DNA from: Flavobacteriaceae bacterium
Lineage (GTDB): Bacteria; Bacteroidota; Bacteroidia; Flavobacteriales; Flavobacteriaceae
DNA length: 6,548 bases
Direction of reading: 5' to 3'
Assembly (NCBI GenBank): GCA_013214275.1
Contig: JABSPP010000095.1
Coordinates: 1 to 6,548 of the forward strand
Part shown: positions 6,169 through 6,548 of the stretch, piece after piece
How positions within the stretch are numbered: position 1 is the first letter of the stretch
Layout of the letters: the number at the start of each line of letters is the position of its first letter
Notes under the pieces: model-generated
Told to the model about the DNA's origin: nothing
The model's input: only the letters and a program-made list of their open reading frames with translations
The model's database searches: none
Made by a program: the position numbers and the translations under genes

Positions 6169-6375
6169 CAGGGCAGACGCACCATAAAATATTTTGATTT
6201 ATCATTTTCTTATTTTCATCAATCCCAATGTATATTTACTGATGATTTGTTAACGAATTAGTGATTTTACTAAAAATAAGTAAAATGATATGTCTTAATT
6301 TTTTATCGCTTAAAAATCGAGATAATATACAAAACGCTGATTATCAGAGATGAGATTTATGGTGCGTTAGCCCTG
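6169..6375. mobile_element. MITE-like element or insertion-sequence remnant, about 207 bp
   Basis: The ends are CAGGGCAGACGCACCATAAA (6169-6188) and the inverted TTTATGGTGCGTTAGCCCTG (6356-6375), matching at 18 of 20 positions, with the two mismatches adjacent at positions 7-8. The midpoint (6272) falls within a perfect 8-bp hairpin, ATTTTACT (6264-6271) and AGTAAAAT (6279-6286). Terminal inverted repeats, small size, AT-rich non-coding interior and central symmetry are the form of a MITE. I see no perfect target-site duplication: flanks ACAAAATTTT and GATTTTTCTA share only a T-rich run. From memory CAGGG-type ends occur in the ISAs1 family, but I cannot assign a family. It lies just beyond the tRNA-His promoter. 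Confidence 0.65.
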
Positions 6376-6548
6376 GATTTTTCTAATACAGGATAGTATC
6401 AGGTACATCAAACGTAGTATACCGATAAGCGGCTATGATTTTAACCATTGTCGAATAAAGGAATAAAAAATTAGCACCAGCTTGTTAAAAAAAAATGAAT
6501 GTTCTATTTTTGATTGGATAAAAGACATGGTAACTCCTTAAGTAGAAA
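6376..6548. other. Right-edge region, mostly non-coding
   Basis: An AT-rich stretch to the window edge. The minus strand is open from the edge (6548) to TAG at 6506-6504 in one frame (ending LKELPCLLSNQK), which could be the tail of a leftward gene from outside the window, although 14 codons cannot settle this. A separate small minus-strand ORF overlaps it in another frame (listed separately). Nothing else is recognisable. Confidence 0.3.
6433..6528 (-). CDS. Doubtful 31-residue hydrophobic ORF
   Basis: ATG at 6528-6526, stop TAG at 6435-6433. A perfect AAGGAG (6539-6534) lies 5 bases before the ATG, which is notable because Shine-Dalgarno sites are rare in this phylum. The product begins MSFIQSKIEH, has a hydrophobic middle (LVLIFYSF) and a basic end (RQWLKS), so it could be a small membrane peptide. 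No family is recognised, and an AT-rich spacer readily yields such a frame by chance. Confidence 0.18.
   Translation of the reverse strand: MSFIQSKIEHSFFFNKLVLIFYSFIRQWLKS

Noticed and set aside
6159..6385. Target-site duplication around the MITE-like element
   Set aside because: Left and right flanks share only T-rich bases with several mismatches at every length tried from 7 to 10.
1..6548. CRISPR array, toxin-antitoxin, phage or defence genes
   Set aside because: No regularly spaced repeats and no gene of these kinds; the coding content is two peptidases and two small neighbouring genes.

Overview
The window is AT-rich and looks like a chromosomal piece of a Flavobacteriia-type Bacteroidetes. 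Four things point there: two secreted M1 peptidases whose predicted signal peptides end just before Gln (the Bacteroidetes 'Q-rule'), a DUF6702-like protein, TAnnTTTG-type -7 promoter boxes, and little use of Shine-Dalgarno sites. This placement is inferred from sequence style and was not confirmed by any search.

Left part (1-1016): the 3' end of an open frame that enters from outside the window, followed 3 bases later by a small secreted DUF6702-like protein. The spacing suggests one operon. Middle (1082-5660): two tandem paralogous M1-family zinc metallopeptidases on the same strand. Each has the full HEXXH-18-E zinc site at identical residue numbers (430, 434, 453). The upstream copy ends at an in-frame TAG, yet 39 further codons homologous to the C-terminus of the downstream copy continue in the same frame to another TAG at 3308-3310. 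It is therefore recently truncated, recoded, or carries a sequence error. The two enzymes probably act in the periplasm or outside the cell on peptides taken up as nutrients.

Right part (5661-6548): no sizeable gene. It holds two hairpins after the second peptidase gene, a minus-strand tRNA-His(GUG) with an abutting intrinsic terminator and an upstream promoter-like box, and a roughly 207-bp element bounded by 20-bp inverted repeats with a central hairpin, which resembles a MITE or IS remnant. A doubtful small minus-strand ORF lies near the edge. The tRNA-His is canonical except for two U-U mismatches in its acceptor stem.

The most useful leads are the amber codon in the first peptidase gene, the MITE-like element, the paired promoter-like inverted repeat upstream of tRNA-His, and the tRNA acceptor mismatches. 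Nothing here by itself demonstrates a new defence or mobile system.
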